A DNA stretch of 41,014 nucleotides from NCBI GenBank assembly GCA_964626885.1, contig CAZVJA010000022.1, positions 1-41,014 of the forward strand. Direction: 5' to 3'. The stretch's first letter is position 1; every line of letters starts with the position of its first letter. This stretch comes from CAZVJA01 sp964626885 (lineage in GTDB: Bacteria; Planctomycetota; Planctomycetia; Planctomycetales; Planctomycetaceae). A program made the translations under genes and the position numbers. Positions 26,229 through 34,604 of the stretch are shown here, one piece after another. The notes under the pieces are model-generated. The model saw nothing but the letters and a program-made list of their open reading frames with translations. It searched no databases and was not told the origin of the DNA.

Positions 26229-27260
26229 GTGATTCCAGTGAATCTGCTGCGTCGAATTCGCCTGTTCGGAATTGCCATGTCTGCTTTCGCGTTCGTCGTA
26301 CCGGCGTTCGCAGGCGATTTGTGGGTGACCTACGATGGCGGTGACGGCCCCGGCAAGGGAAAGCATATCGTCCTCGTCAGTGGAGATGAGGAATACCGCT
26401 CGGAAGAAACGTTGCCGCAGCTGGCAAAGATTCTCGCCACGCGGCACGGCTTCCGTTGCACCGTCCTGTTCGCAATCGATCCCACAGACGGCACGATCGA
26501 TCCGAATCGCAACGACAACATCCCCGGCCTGGAACAGCTCGAACACGCCGATTTGCTGGTGTTGTTTACGCGGTTCCGTGCCTTGCCGGATGATCAGATG
26601 AAATACTTCGTCGATTACATCGAATCGGGGCGACCAATCATCGGGCTGCGGACCGCGACCCACGCGTTCCAGCTTCCGAGCGAGAGCCGCTTCGCCCGCT
26701 ATGACTGGAAGAGCAAGGAGTGGGAGGGCGGTTTCGGGCGACAGGTGCTTGGCGAAACCTGGATTACTCATCACGGTCATCATGGCCATGAAAGTACGCG
26801 CGGAATTCTTGCTCCGGGTGCGAAGGATCATCCCATTCTCCGCGGCATTACAGACGGCGAAATCTGGGGGCCGACCGATGTTTACGGCGTGCGGCTTCCT
26901 CTGCCGGGGGACAGCGAGCCGCTTGTCCTCGGACAGGTGCTCGAAGGAATGCATCCAAGCGACAAGCCGGTGTCCGGGAAGAAAAACGATCCGATGATGC
27001 CGATCGCCTGGACGAAGTCGTACACCGGAAAATCCGGGAAAACGGCGCGGGTTTTCACCACGACCATGGGAGCGGCGCAGGATTTTTCGAGCATCGGGCT
27101 GCGGCGGCTATTGGTCAACGCCTGCTACTGGTGCCTCGGCATGGAAAAGAGCATCAACGCGAATTCGAACGTCAATCTCGTGGGGAAATACGATCCGCAT
27201 CCGTTTCGCAACAATGGTTTCCAGCCAGGCATCAAACCGTCGGATCACGCCCTGAAGTGA
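26229..27260 (+). CDS. Secreted ThuA-domain (trehalose-utilisation-like) protein
   Basis: A 343-residue protein with a signal peptide (hydrophobic core LFGIAMSAFAFVVPAFA, probable cleavage after AFA near residue 28). The remainder matches the ThuA-like fold, a glutamine-amidotransferase-like alpha/beta domain: KHIVLVSGDEEYRSEETLPQLAKILA at the start, DLLVLFTRFRALPDDQMKYFVDYI, and GRPIIGLRTATHAF. The His-rich WITHHGHHGHEST segment is conserved in this planctomycete-type subgroup to my knowledge. ThuA proteins are associated with sugar metabolism, but no reaction can be assigned here. The GTG start has GAAGAGGGA six bases upstream. Its stop abuts the stop of the convergent lipoprotein gene with no spacer. 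Confidence 0.85.
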   Translation: MIPVNLLRRIRLFGIAMSAFAFVVPAFAGDLWVTYDGGDGPGKGKHIVLVSGDEEYRSEETLPQLAKILATRHGFRCTVLFAIDPTDGTIDPNRNDNIPGLEQLEHADLLVLFTRFRALPDDQMKYFVDYIESGRPIIGLRTATHAFQLPSESRFARYDWKSKEWEGGFGRQVLGETWITHHGHHGHESTRGILAPGAKDHPILRGITDGEIWGPTDVYGVRLPLPGDSEPLVLGQVLEGMHPSDKPVSGKKNDPMMPIAWTKSYTGKSGKTARVFTTTMGAAQDFSSIGLRRLLVNACYWCLGMEKSINANSNVNLVGKYDPHPFRNNGFQPGIKPSDHALK

Positions 27261-28736
27261 TCATTTCGCTTGCATCGAGGTCGCCGTCTCGCGCGCTTCC
27301 TTGAGCAGGTTGATCGCGGGACTTGCAAGGCGGTCGTCGGGCTCAACCCCCTCCGGCTCGTAGGAGTAGCGGAACTTGGACAATGGGGTTGTCCACTCTT
27401 GATCGGGCTGAAGCGTGTTGACGAAGTTGTCCCACTCTTGTTGTTCGCCGGTCGCCAAACCTGAATACCAGAGAGTGTAATCGAATAACTTCTTCTCTTT
27501 GAGAGCCACTTTGCCGAAGAGACGCTGCTGAACGTAGTGATTCGGCTCTGCCCAGACAGCGTAACAGAAAGCAGGCCAACAGGTGAGTGCGGGATGCTTG
27601 TCGGTCGTGGGAAGATTCCGCGACCACTCAATGCGCTGGCGTTCCGCGTTCCACTTGCCATTTGTCCAGCAGGGGGGATGCTCGACAGAGAGCGACAACT
27701 GAAGCTTGTCGTGGTTGCCGATCAGCTCACTGTCTCCCCAAGGGGACAATGCGGTTTCAACCAGCTCGCTCGTCATGCCCAGCACGCGCACTTGCGCCCG
27801 ACGGTCCGAGGCGTTTCGCAATTCCTTCTCGTGTCGGGTGTCGAAATCCTCCAACTGCTGCTGGAAGTAGTTGCTGGTGGTGAAATACCGCTCCCATGAT
27901 GTGGACACGTTTTTAGGGTTCAGTAGAAATCGCGGACCCGAGGATTGTTCGATAGTGCCGCGATCACCCATGCGTCTGACAACCATGGCACGGAGTTGGG
28001 AAAGTATTTCGGAAAAATCCTCTCTGTTCGTCATGTTTTCGATCGCGCGCCACATGGCGGGAGATTGGTCGTAGGACAGATAGCCTCGTTCGACAAGGTA
28101 ATGGACGGCACGCAGGCCGATCTCCACCTCGACCGATTCGCGATTGTTGGGTTTCTCCCACTCCCAAGCTCCGTTAAAGGCTAAAGCCAACAGGCTGAGG
28201 TTCTGCAAATCGTTGCGGAACGGATTGTCGAGAAACGCGCGGAGCATCGGCCACTGGGGATCGTCTTGCATTTCCGATTCGAACCAGCCGACAATCAGAT
28301 CGGCCAGTTGATCGACCGCTTGGCGGCGCACGCGGAGCATCGTATCGAGGTCGTCATTGCCGCGAAACCGCTCTGCATAGACGCGGACGGAGCCAAGGGG
28401 CGAATCCCATTGTGAGTATCGTCCGGCTCCTCCCACATCCTGCGGCATCGTACCGGTGAACGTCGAAGCGAACGAAACGGTCCTCTCCGCGGTGACCGGA
28501 ACCTCCGCAGCGTAGCTGGCGGCTATCCGCCTGATCTCTGGGGCATCCTCCGTCTTGAACTTCCTCTCGTTTGGCTGGAAGTGGATGCTCCGGGTCATCT
28601 TCTTGTCGGCGGTGGGGTGCATCTCAACAGTGTAGTTGTAACGTGTGCAACCCGATACGCAGCAGGCGAGCAGACTCAACAGACCGGCGAGCAAGGAGCC
28701 CTGAAGGACGCGACCGCCGGATGTTCTAGGAAGCAT
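27261..28736 (-). CDS. Lipoprotein of unknown function
   Basis: A 491-residue protein with a lipoprotein signal: basic N terminus, hydrophobic LLAGLLSLLACC and a lipobox VSGC with the likely lipidated cysteine near residue 30. The mature part is hydrophilic, rich in Trp, Arg and Asp/Glu, and has no repeat or catalytic motif that I recognise. The N-terminal mature segment with TVEMHPTADKKMTRSIHFQPNER looks like a beta-rich domain, and the middle part looks helical. The ATG is preceded by GAGGA eight bases upstream. It follows the RND pump gene by 174 bp on the same strand, so it could be the last gene of the efflux locus or an independent gene. Confidence 0.75.
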   Translation of the reverse strand: MLPRTSGGRVLQGSLLAGLLSLLACCVSGCTRYNYTVEMHPTADKKMTRSIHFQPNERKFKTEDAPEIRRIAASYAAEVPVTAERTVSFASTFTGTMPQDVGGAGRYSQWDSPLGSVRVYAERFRGNDDLDTMLRVRRQAVDQLADLIVGWFESEMQDDPQWPMLRAFLDNPFRNDLQNLSLLALAFNGAWEWEKPNNRESVEVEIGLRAVHYLVERGYLSYDQSPAMWRAIENMTNREDFSEILSQLRAMVVRRMGDRGTIEQSSGPRFLLNPKNVSTSWERYFTTSNYFQQQLEDFDTRHEKELRNASDRRAQVRVLGMTSELVETALSPWGDSELIGNHDKLQLSLSVEHPPCWTNGKWNAERQRIEWSRNLPTTDKHPALTCWPAFCYAVWAEPNHYVQQRLFGKVALKEKKLFDYTLWYSGLATGEQQEWDNFVNTLQPDQEWTTPLSKFRYSYEPEGVEPDDRLASPAINLLKEARETATSMQAK

Positions 28737-28910
28737 AACCTGTTCCTCTTTGTGAGTAGGAGCAATTCAAATTTGGTGCGGAATGCGCAGGCTCTCCCTT
28801 TATCTTAAGATCCCGCATACGGCGGCGATATTCCAGGGAAATCGCAGTCGGAGCAACTTTGTCGCGATTCTTTTTGGATGTTGGCGTGTGTGCTAAAGGT
28901 TCTTGGACCT

Positions 28911-31900
28911 TCAATTCACCACAGCGTGAGTATCGCTTTCTTGCAGTTCATCCCGCTCCTTATCGTGTAGGTGCTCCTCCGCATCGCGGCGGCCGAAGCA
29001 CCAGAAGAGGGCGGGGTGGATGAAGAAGTCGAGCAGCGTGGAACTCACCAGCCCCCCGACGATCACCGTCGCTACGGGGTACAAAATCTCCTTGCCCGGC
29101 TGGTCCGCCGCCAGAATCAGCGGCACGAGGGCGATCCCCGCCGTCAACGCCGTCATCAGCATCGGAGCCAGCCGTTCTTTCCCGGCCCGTTCTATCATTT
29201 CCGGCGTGAACTGTTCCCCTTCGTAGCGCACGAGGTGCAGGTAGTGCGCGATCAACAGAATACCGTTGCGTGATGCAATGCCCGACAACGATATGAAGCC
29301 CACCATGCTGGCGACCGTCAGCGACTGTCCCGTGACGACCAGTGCCGCTACGGCCCCAATGGCTGCCATCGGCAACGCCGAAAGCACCTGCAACGACAGA
29401 TTCACCGACCGGAACAGCGTATAGAGTGCCAAGAACATTCCCGCCAGCGAAATCAGGCTGAGTAGACCGATCATCCGCGTCGCGGAGCGCTGGCTTTCGA
29501 ACTGTCCCCCGTACTCGATGAAATAACCCGACGGCAGTTCCGCCTGAATTGGCGCGACTCGTTCCTGAATTTCGTTTACAACTCCCGCCAGGTCACGTCC
29601 GGATGTGTTGCACTGCACGACGATCCGCCGTCGGACGTTTTCGCGCTGAATTGTATTCGGCCCGCTGGCTTCCAAAATCTCCGCCACACTTTCCAGAGGT
29701 ACTCGTCCACCGGACGGAACGTCGAGCACCAGCCGCCGCAGTTGCTGCGGATCGGCCCGGTACGGCTCGTCCAACCTTACGACGAGATCGAACTTTCGCT
29801 CTCCTTGCACAATCTCTGAGACGGTCCGGCCGTTCATCGCAGTCTCGACAAGATGGTTCACATCGTCGGAATTGAGTCCGATGCGCGCTAACTTTGCTCG
29901 ATCAAGGCGGATTTGCAACTGCGGAATCTCGGTTTGCTGCTCCACCTGCAAGTCGCGCACGCCGGGAATTCCCTCGATGGAGGCTTTCATCTTCTGTGCG
30001 GTTCGCCGCAGAATTTCCAGGTCGTCGCCGTACAATTTTATGCCGACCTGCGCCTTCACCCCCGAGAGCATGTGCGAAATCAGATGCGACAGCGGCTGTT
30101 CGACCGAGATCACCGCCCCCGGTACGTCCGCCAGTTCGTCTCGAATTCTGTTGAGAATCTTGTCGCGGCTCATATGGGCCGATGCATCATCGGCCTTCAG
30201 GCTGACGATGATCTCCGAGACGTTTACTCCCTCGGCGTGTTCGTCCATTTCCGCCCGGCCGGTGCGCCGTCCGAACTCCGCTACTCCTTCGATGTTTTTC
30301 AGCCGCTCGTCTACCATCGAGGCGATGCGGTTTGACGCTTCCAGCGACGTCCCCGGTGGAACGAGCACATTGATCTGCACGCTCCCCTCATTGAACGGCG
30401 GGAGAAAATCACGCCCCAGCTGCGTCACTGTCAGCACGCTGATACCCACGGCACCAGCGACGACGAGTAGAATTGGCCAGGGGTGCCGTACGCTCAGCCG
30501 GATTGCCCAGCCTGCGATCGGTTTCAGAGTCCTAAGCAGCAGGCTTTCCTTCTCGTGCCCCACTATCTTGGCTTGCGGCAGCATCCAATACGAGAGGACC
30601 GGCGTAACCGTTAGCGAGACTAGCAGCGAAGCGACGATCGACACGATGTACGCCACCCCGAGCGGAGTGAACAACCGACCTTCCATGCCGGAAAGGGCAA
30701 ACAGTGGGATGAATACCAGAATGACCAGCACGGTGCTGAACACGATGGAATTTCGCACCTCGCGGCTAGCGTCATAGACGACTGCCAGTGCAGGGCGGGG
30801 AACGGCCGCCAGGCGGTTTTCCCGCAGTCGCCGGAAGATGTTCTCGACGTCGACGATGGCGTCGTCCACCAGTTCTCCCACCGCGACCGCCAGCCCCCCC
30901 AGTGTCATGGTGTTGATCGACATGCCGAACCATTTGAAAACGAGAAACGTCACCACAATCGAAAGCGGAATCGCGGTGAGAGTGATGAACGTCGTCCGGA
31001 AGTTCATCAGGAACAGAAACAGCACGATCACGACCAGAATTGCCCCGTCTCGCAGCGCCTCTTCGACGTTCGTGACCGAGAGGTCAATGAACCGCTTCTG
31101 CTGGAAGATTTCGTCTTTGATTTTGATATCGCGGGGCAGGCTTGCCTTGAGATCTTTCAAGGCTTCCTCGATTTTTGTCGTCAGCCCACTGGTGTCGGCC
31201 CCTGGCTGCTTGCTCACCACTAAAATGACTGAGGGAATTCCATTCACCGACGCGTCGCCGCGCTTCACCTGCTGTGCTTCGACCACCCTGGCCACTTCCT
31301 TCAACAGTACGGGGCGTTCCGGTGTCGGCTTGACGACCACCTGTTCCAGATCGCGAACATCCTGCACACGTCCGAGCGACCGGACCAGCAGTTCATTTCC
31401 TCCCAGGTTGAGATAGCCCCCGGTTGCGTTCGCGTTGCTTTCCGCAACCGCCTGTTCCACATCTTCCAGCGTCACACCATACGCCAGCAGCAGCTCGGGA
31501 TTGACCAACACCTGGTACTGCTTTCGTCCGCCACCAATGGTCACCACCTGGGCGACACCGGGAATTGTCAGCAAACGCTGCCGCACGACCCAGTCGGCCA
31601 GCGTCCGGACTTCCATCGGATCGGTTTTGTTCCCTTCGCTGTACATGCCGACGAACATGATCTGCCCCATGATCGAGGAGATCGGCGCAAGCTGTGGACG
31701 TATGCCCTGCGGTAGACGGTCGGAAGCGAGTGCGACTTTTTCCGCCACGATCTGCCGGTCGACGTAGATATCGGTCCCCCAGGCGAACTCCACGTAGACG
31801 ACGCTTAACCCCACGCCCGACGAGCTTCGCACCGCTTCCACGCCCGTTGCGCCGTTGAGCACCGATTCGAGTGGAAACGTAATGAGCGTTTCTACCTCTT

Positions 31901-32075
31901 CCGGTGCGAGACCCGGAGCTTCGGTAATGATGGTCACGCGCGGCCGATTCAGATCGGGAAAGACGTCAATCGGCAGGTGCAGGAGCGTCATCCCGCCGTA
32001 AACGAGCACGACCACCGCGAGAGAGATCGTCAGCAGTCGGTACCGCAGAGAAAATCGAATGATGGCGTTGAGCAT
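28911..32075 (-). CDS. CusA/CzcA-family heavy-metal efflux RND transporter
   Basis: A 1054-residue inner-membrane proton/cation antiporter that exports metal ions through a tripartite complex. It has the RND layout: TM1 at the N terminus, a large periplasmic domain, TM2-6 (about residues 340-480), a second periplasmic domain, and TM8-12 at the C terminus. The N-terminal MLNAIIRFSLRYRLLTI and LPIDVFPDLNRPRVTI are typical of the HME group. The TM4 proton-relay helix reads GGLAVAVGELVDDAIVDVENI, with two adjacent Asp residues and a third four residues later, which differs from both textbook CzcA and CusA forms. The substrate metal is therefore open. The start has no strong ribosome site. It is the last pump gene of the locus. 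Confidence 0.94.
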   Translation of the reverse strand: MLNAIIRFSLRYRLLTISLAVVVLVYGGMTLLHLPIDVFPDLNRPRVTIITEAPGLAPEEVETLITFPLESVLNGATGVEAVRSSSGVGLSVVYVEFAWGTDIYVDRQIVAEKVALASDRLPQGIRPQLAPISSIMGQIMFVGMYSEGNKTDPMEVRTLADWVVRQRLLTIPGVAQVVTIGGGRKQYQVLVNPELLLAYGVTLEDVEQAVAESNANATGGYLNLGGNELLVRSLGRVQDVRDLEQVVVKPTPERPVLLKEVARVVEAQQVKRGDASVNGIPSVILVVSKQPGADTSGLTTKIEEALKDLKASLPRDIKIKDEIFQQKRFIDLSVTNVEEALRDGAILVVIVLFLFLMNFRTTFITLTAIPLSIVVTFLVFKWFGMSINTMTLGGLAVAVGELVDDAIVDVENIFRRLRENRLAAVPRPALAVVYDASREVRNSIVFSTVLVILVFIPLFALSGMEGRLFTPLGVAYIVSIVASLLVSLTVTPVLSYWMLPQAKIVGHEKESLLLRTLKPIAGWAIRLSVRHPWPILLVVAGAVGISVLTVTQLGRDFLPPFNEGSVQINVLVPPGTSLEASNRIASMVDERLKNIEGVAEFGRRTGRAEMDEHAEGVNVSEIIVSLKADDASAHMSRDKILNRIRDELADVPGAVISVEQPLSHLISHMLSGVKAQVGIKLYGDDLEILRRTAQKMKASIEGIPGVRDLQVEQQTEIPQLQIRLDRAKLARIGLNSDDVNHLVETAMNGRTVSEIVQGERKFDLVVRLDEPYRADPQQLRRLVLDVPSGGRVPLESVAEILEASGPNTIQRENVRRRIVVQCNTSGRDLAGVVNEIQERVAPIQAELPSGYFIEYGGQFESQRSATRMIGLLSLISLAGMFLALYTLFRSVNLSLQVLSALPMAAIGAVAALVVTGQSLTVASMVGFISLSGIASRNGILLIAHYLHLVRYEGEQFTPEMIERAGKERLAPMLMTALTAGIALVPLILAADQPGKEILYPVATVIVGGLVSSTLLDFFIHPALFWCFGRRDAEEHLHDKERDELQESDTHAVVN

Positions 32076-32139
32076 GTGATTAGACGAGAGATAAGAGGGT
32101 AGAGAAGAGAGTCTGAATAAAATCCCAACAAGTCTATTA

Positions 32140-32199
32140 TTCCTAGGATGCTTTCAATCCGCTGAGCATTCAGGCTAATTCCAACGCGCATCCTAGGAA
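32140..32199. repeat. Perfect 12-bp inverted repeat flanking the end of a truncated gene
   Basis: The arms TTCCTAGGATGC (32140-32151) and GCATCCTAGGAA (32188-32199) are exact reverse complements separated by 36 bp. The right arm lies inside the last codons of the truncated four-helix-bundle gene, where similarity to the family is lost. No T tract follows on either strand. It could be a deletion scar, a small mobile-element remnant or an mRNA hairpin between two operon genes. Confidence 0.7.
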
Positions 32200-32370
32200 C
32201 CGGCGGCTGTTGCCCTCGGCTACGTTTGCGGAGATTGAGAAAGCCGTCCGTCGTAATTGGCTAACCAGTCCAAACTTCTCATCTGGTGGGAACTTTGCCG
32301 TCAGTTGGTAGATCGACTCCGCGAAGTCCAATGCCTTCCGCCAAACTTCGAGCTTCTCAAAACTGAACAT
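32170..32370 (-). pseudogene. Truncated four-helix-bundle protein (23S rRNA intervening-sequence-type family)
   Basis: 66 residues that begin like the four helix bundle/IVP family: MFSFEKLEVWRKALDF, then LVSQLRRTAFSISANVAEGNSRR. Complete family members are about 115-125 residues and continue with a third and fourth helix (a conserved F-x-x-F-L-x-I-A-x-G-S region). Here the frame leaves the family right after NSRR and stops eleven codons later, at the right arm of the inverted repeat. The start is well supported by GGGAGGAAG five bases before the ATG, so the shortened product may still be made. It sits between the adaptor and pump genes of the efflux locus, an unusual place. Function of the family is not known; some members lie within 23S rRNA genes. 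Confidence 0.75.
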
Positions 32371-32433
32371 GAATCTTCCTCCCAAAGTGTTCGATCTAAC
32401 ACTCTGCCTCTTTTCTCTCGTCTCATTCCTCTT

Positions 32434-33900
32434 TCAATGGTGGTGTCCCGCGTGAGGGTCGATCGGGCCTCCGGATTTGTTCTTGAGCGCGACTTGCATC
32501 TGGTGTGCGCCGGTGAGGGCGACGACATCGCCGGGAAAGAGGGAACCGTCCTGAGCGATCACGACGGAGTTCTCATCCCGGTATTCGACGTGCACCGGCC
32601 GCCGGACGAATTTTTTGCCGTTTTCCTGGAAGACAAATACTTCCGCACCATCGGCCGCGACCGCTGAAGCCGGCAGCACGATCCGCTCGGGAAGTTGCTC
32701 GACCGGCACCTGCACCTGCAACCGCTGCCCCGGCTTGTATTTCCAGTCGATGAATCGGTGCTCATCGGCGGTCGTCGTGTCTCGCAATATCTCGTTGGGA
32801 AGCGCGACATAAAAATGTAGGGCGCGAGTGTCGCGGTCAACCTCGTTCGCGAGGTACACGATCTTAAGCCCATGAATGGTTTCCGAGCGGCCACGCCCGG
32901 CTTCAATGGCCGCCGTGATGCTCCAAGCCTTATTGGCGGCCTCGACTAGCGATCGGGAGTCCTGCTCGAAAGCGCTCCCCTCGATGTAGAGTTCACTGAA
33001 GTCCGCCAGAGTGCAGAGACTGTCTCCTGCTTGAACGGACTGACCCTTGTGAACATTCAAATCCTGGACGACGAAGGGAGTGTTCTTCTTGGGAGCGGCT
33101 TTCGTTGCAGGGGCGTCTTCGAGTGTCGAGTAGGCAACCTGCTCGATAGAACCTTTCGTCAGACGAAACTCGTCCGAGTGCTCATCGGAGCCGGGAGCAA
33201 AGACCTGCAGTTCACGGAGCAGTTTGCGGTCGCCGCGAATCCGCTGAACCTGCTCGTCGGAGAGTCCGTGAAGGATCAGCGCCTGCTGTTGCGCGCCGAG
33301 CAGAGCCTCGAGCTTCTGCCGCGCGTATTGCCGTTCGAGCACGACCTTGCCGGCGACGACTCCTTCGGTCAGCTTCTCCAGCCGCGCGATTTCACGATTT
33401 TCGACATCGAGTTCCTCCAGCGTTTGTAGAAAGCGGGTTTGCGTGTCAACGAGGTCTTCATGCGTCAGGCGGATGCGAAACAGGAGCGTGCCGGGGGCAA
33501 TCGCCTCTCCCTGCACGGCACGGACGTCGGTCACCACACCTGTCAGCGGAGTTGCTACGTGAATTTTCGTCCGCCCAGGGCGCTCGACGACAATGCCGGG
33601 AACGGTGAGTGTTCGCTCGAAAGTCGTCAGCTCGATCTTGCCGGTCTCCAGGCCGATGTTCCGGCGGGCCTGATCAGTCAGAGTCAACGAATCGGGATCG
33701 TCGTGAGCGGCGTGGTCATGCCCATGGTCGTGCTCGCCGTGGGTTTCATCACCAACGATTTCCTCGGCCGCGCCGGGATTCCTCCATGCAGCGGCAGCGG
33801 CTTGCCAACGGTCGCGCCAATGCCATCCCGCGAATCCGAGAGCGATACAGATCAATAGCGCGATGATCTTACGCTTGTTTCCGGGATCACGAAAAATCAT
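32434..33900 (-). CDS. Efflux RND transporter periplasmic adaptor subunit (HlyD/CusB family), His-rich
   Basis: A 488-residue membrane-fusion protein that would bridge the RND pump and the outer-membrane channel. It has one N-terminal transmembrane anchor (IIALLICIALGFAGW, residues 12-26), a barrel-sandwich/lipoyl part around VATPLTGVVTDVRAVQGEAIAPG, a coiled-coil hairpin (DTQTRFLQTLEELDVENREIARLEKL region), and beta-barrel domains toward the C terminus (PGQRLQVQVPVEQLPERIVLP). Two His clusters stand out: six His between residues 54 and 66 just outside the membrane, and HAGHHH at the very C terminus. These suggest metal binding and fit a cation efflux role. AGGAG six bases upstream supports the ATG. 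It is followed by the truncated IVP gene and the pump gene. Confidence 0.92.
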   Translation of the reverse strand: MIFRDPGNKRKIIALLICIALGFAGWHWRDRWQAAAAAWRNPGAAEEIVGDETHGEHDHGHDHAAHDDPDSLTLTDQARRNIGLETGKIELTTFERTLTVPGIVVERPGRTKIHVATPLTGVVTDVRAVQGEAIAPGTLLFRIRLTHEDLVDTQTRFLQTLEELDVENREIARLEKLTEGVVAGKVVLERQYARQKLEALLGAQQQALILHGLSDEQVQRIRGDRKLLRELQVFAPGSDEHSDEFRLTKGSIEQVAYSTLEDAPATKAAPKKNTPFVVQDLNVHKGQSVQAGDSLCTLADFSELYIEGSAFEQDSRSLVEAANKAWSITAAIEAGRGRSETIHGLKIVYLANEVDRDTRALHFYVALPNEILRDTTTADEHRFIDWKYKPGQRLQVQVPVEQLPERIVLPASAVAADGAEVFVFQENGKKFVRRPVHVEYRDENSVVIAQDGSLFPGDVVALTGAHQMQVALKNKSGGPIDPHAGHHH

Positions 33901-34109
33901 GACATGCTCCTATTCGCAAACTTGCAGAACTCGTGAACCAAAGGTGGTGTACCACAAGTTCTTCGCGGAAGATTTCAATGGCAACATTTGGGGCGATGAA
34001 GCGCGGGCGATATCACGACTGGGTGTCGTGGAGCGGCCACGTCCCGCTTGGAAGACCGGACCGAACGATCTTGCGGCCCAGGGTCACGAGCGGGGAACGC
34101 AATCGGCGC

Positions 34110-34604
34110 TTACACTAACCAGGCGGAGAGCCAGATCTGTGCGCGCAGCGCGGGCGGGTATCCGCCGCGATAGCAGTCAGAAGCTTGTGCGATGCATTCG
34201 AGATGTGCCGGTGTCGTGATTGCCAGCAGGTCGCACGGGAGCAGTTCGTTTGTGACTTCAATTACCGGAAGCTTGACGTCGGTTGCTCCCACATAGCTGC
34301 AACCGGTCGCAGTGCAACTCTTGTCGGGATGCAACGGTGATGGCTCTTCGGAGGAAGCGGAGCAGGGAGCATCATCAGATTCGTGCACGAGGTGCTCGTG
34401 ATCACAGCCGGATGAGCCTTGCCAGGTTGGAGCCTCATTCGAATTGTTTCGCTGCTCGTGCTGTGATTGTTCTTGTTCCGCGCATGGACCAGCCGCTACG
34501 TGGTCGTGCGAATGACGACACCCCGCGTGGCAGATGCCGCACCCCAGGAGGTTGTGTGCGAGCATCGCAGTGGTCGTCAGAATTGTACAGACGAAACGGA
34601 ACAT
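34110..34604 (-). CDS. Small exported Cys/His-rich protein of the efflux locus
   Basis: A 164-residue protein with an N-terminal hydrophobic export signal (FVCTILTTTAMLAHNLLGC) that ends in a lipobox-like LLGC. The mature part holds 11 Cys and 10 His, with clusters such as CGICHAGCRHSHDH and CDHEHLVH, and no known domain. It lies between the TolC-like gene and the adaptor gene on the same strand, so a role in periplasmic metal binding or delivery to the pump is a reasonable inference but is not shown. An ATG at 34709 would place 35 residues before the hydrophobic segment; the ATG at 34604 is preferred because it puts the signal at the N terminus. The ribosome site is weak. A 209-bp gap follows before the adaptor. 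Confidence 0.7.
   Translation of the reverse strand: MFRFVCTILTTTAMLAHNLLGCGICHAGCRHSHDHVAAGPCAEQEQSQHEQRNNSNEAPTWQGSSGCDHEHLVHESDDAPCSASSEEPSPLHPDKSCTATGCSYVGATDVKLPVIEVTNELLPCDLLAITTPAHLECIAQASDCYRGGYPPALRAQIWLSAWLV

Noticed and set aside
28726..28914. Short - strand frame of 62 codons starting with TTG inside the end of the RND pump gene
   Set aside because: It has no ribosome site, no recognisable domain, and overlaps the lipoprotein gene start.
29872..30777. Long + strand frame of 301 codons opposite the RND pump
   Set aside because: It is rich in Ser, Arg and Thr with no domain, and fully covered by the well-supported pump gene.
33944..33955. GTGGT-GT-ACCAC near-palindrome as a metal-regulator operator
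   Set aside because: It is too short and isolated, lies between two genes of the locus rather than at a promoter, and fits no operator consensus that I know.
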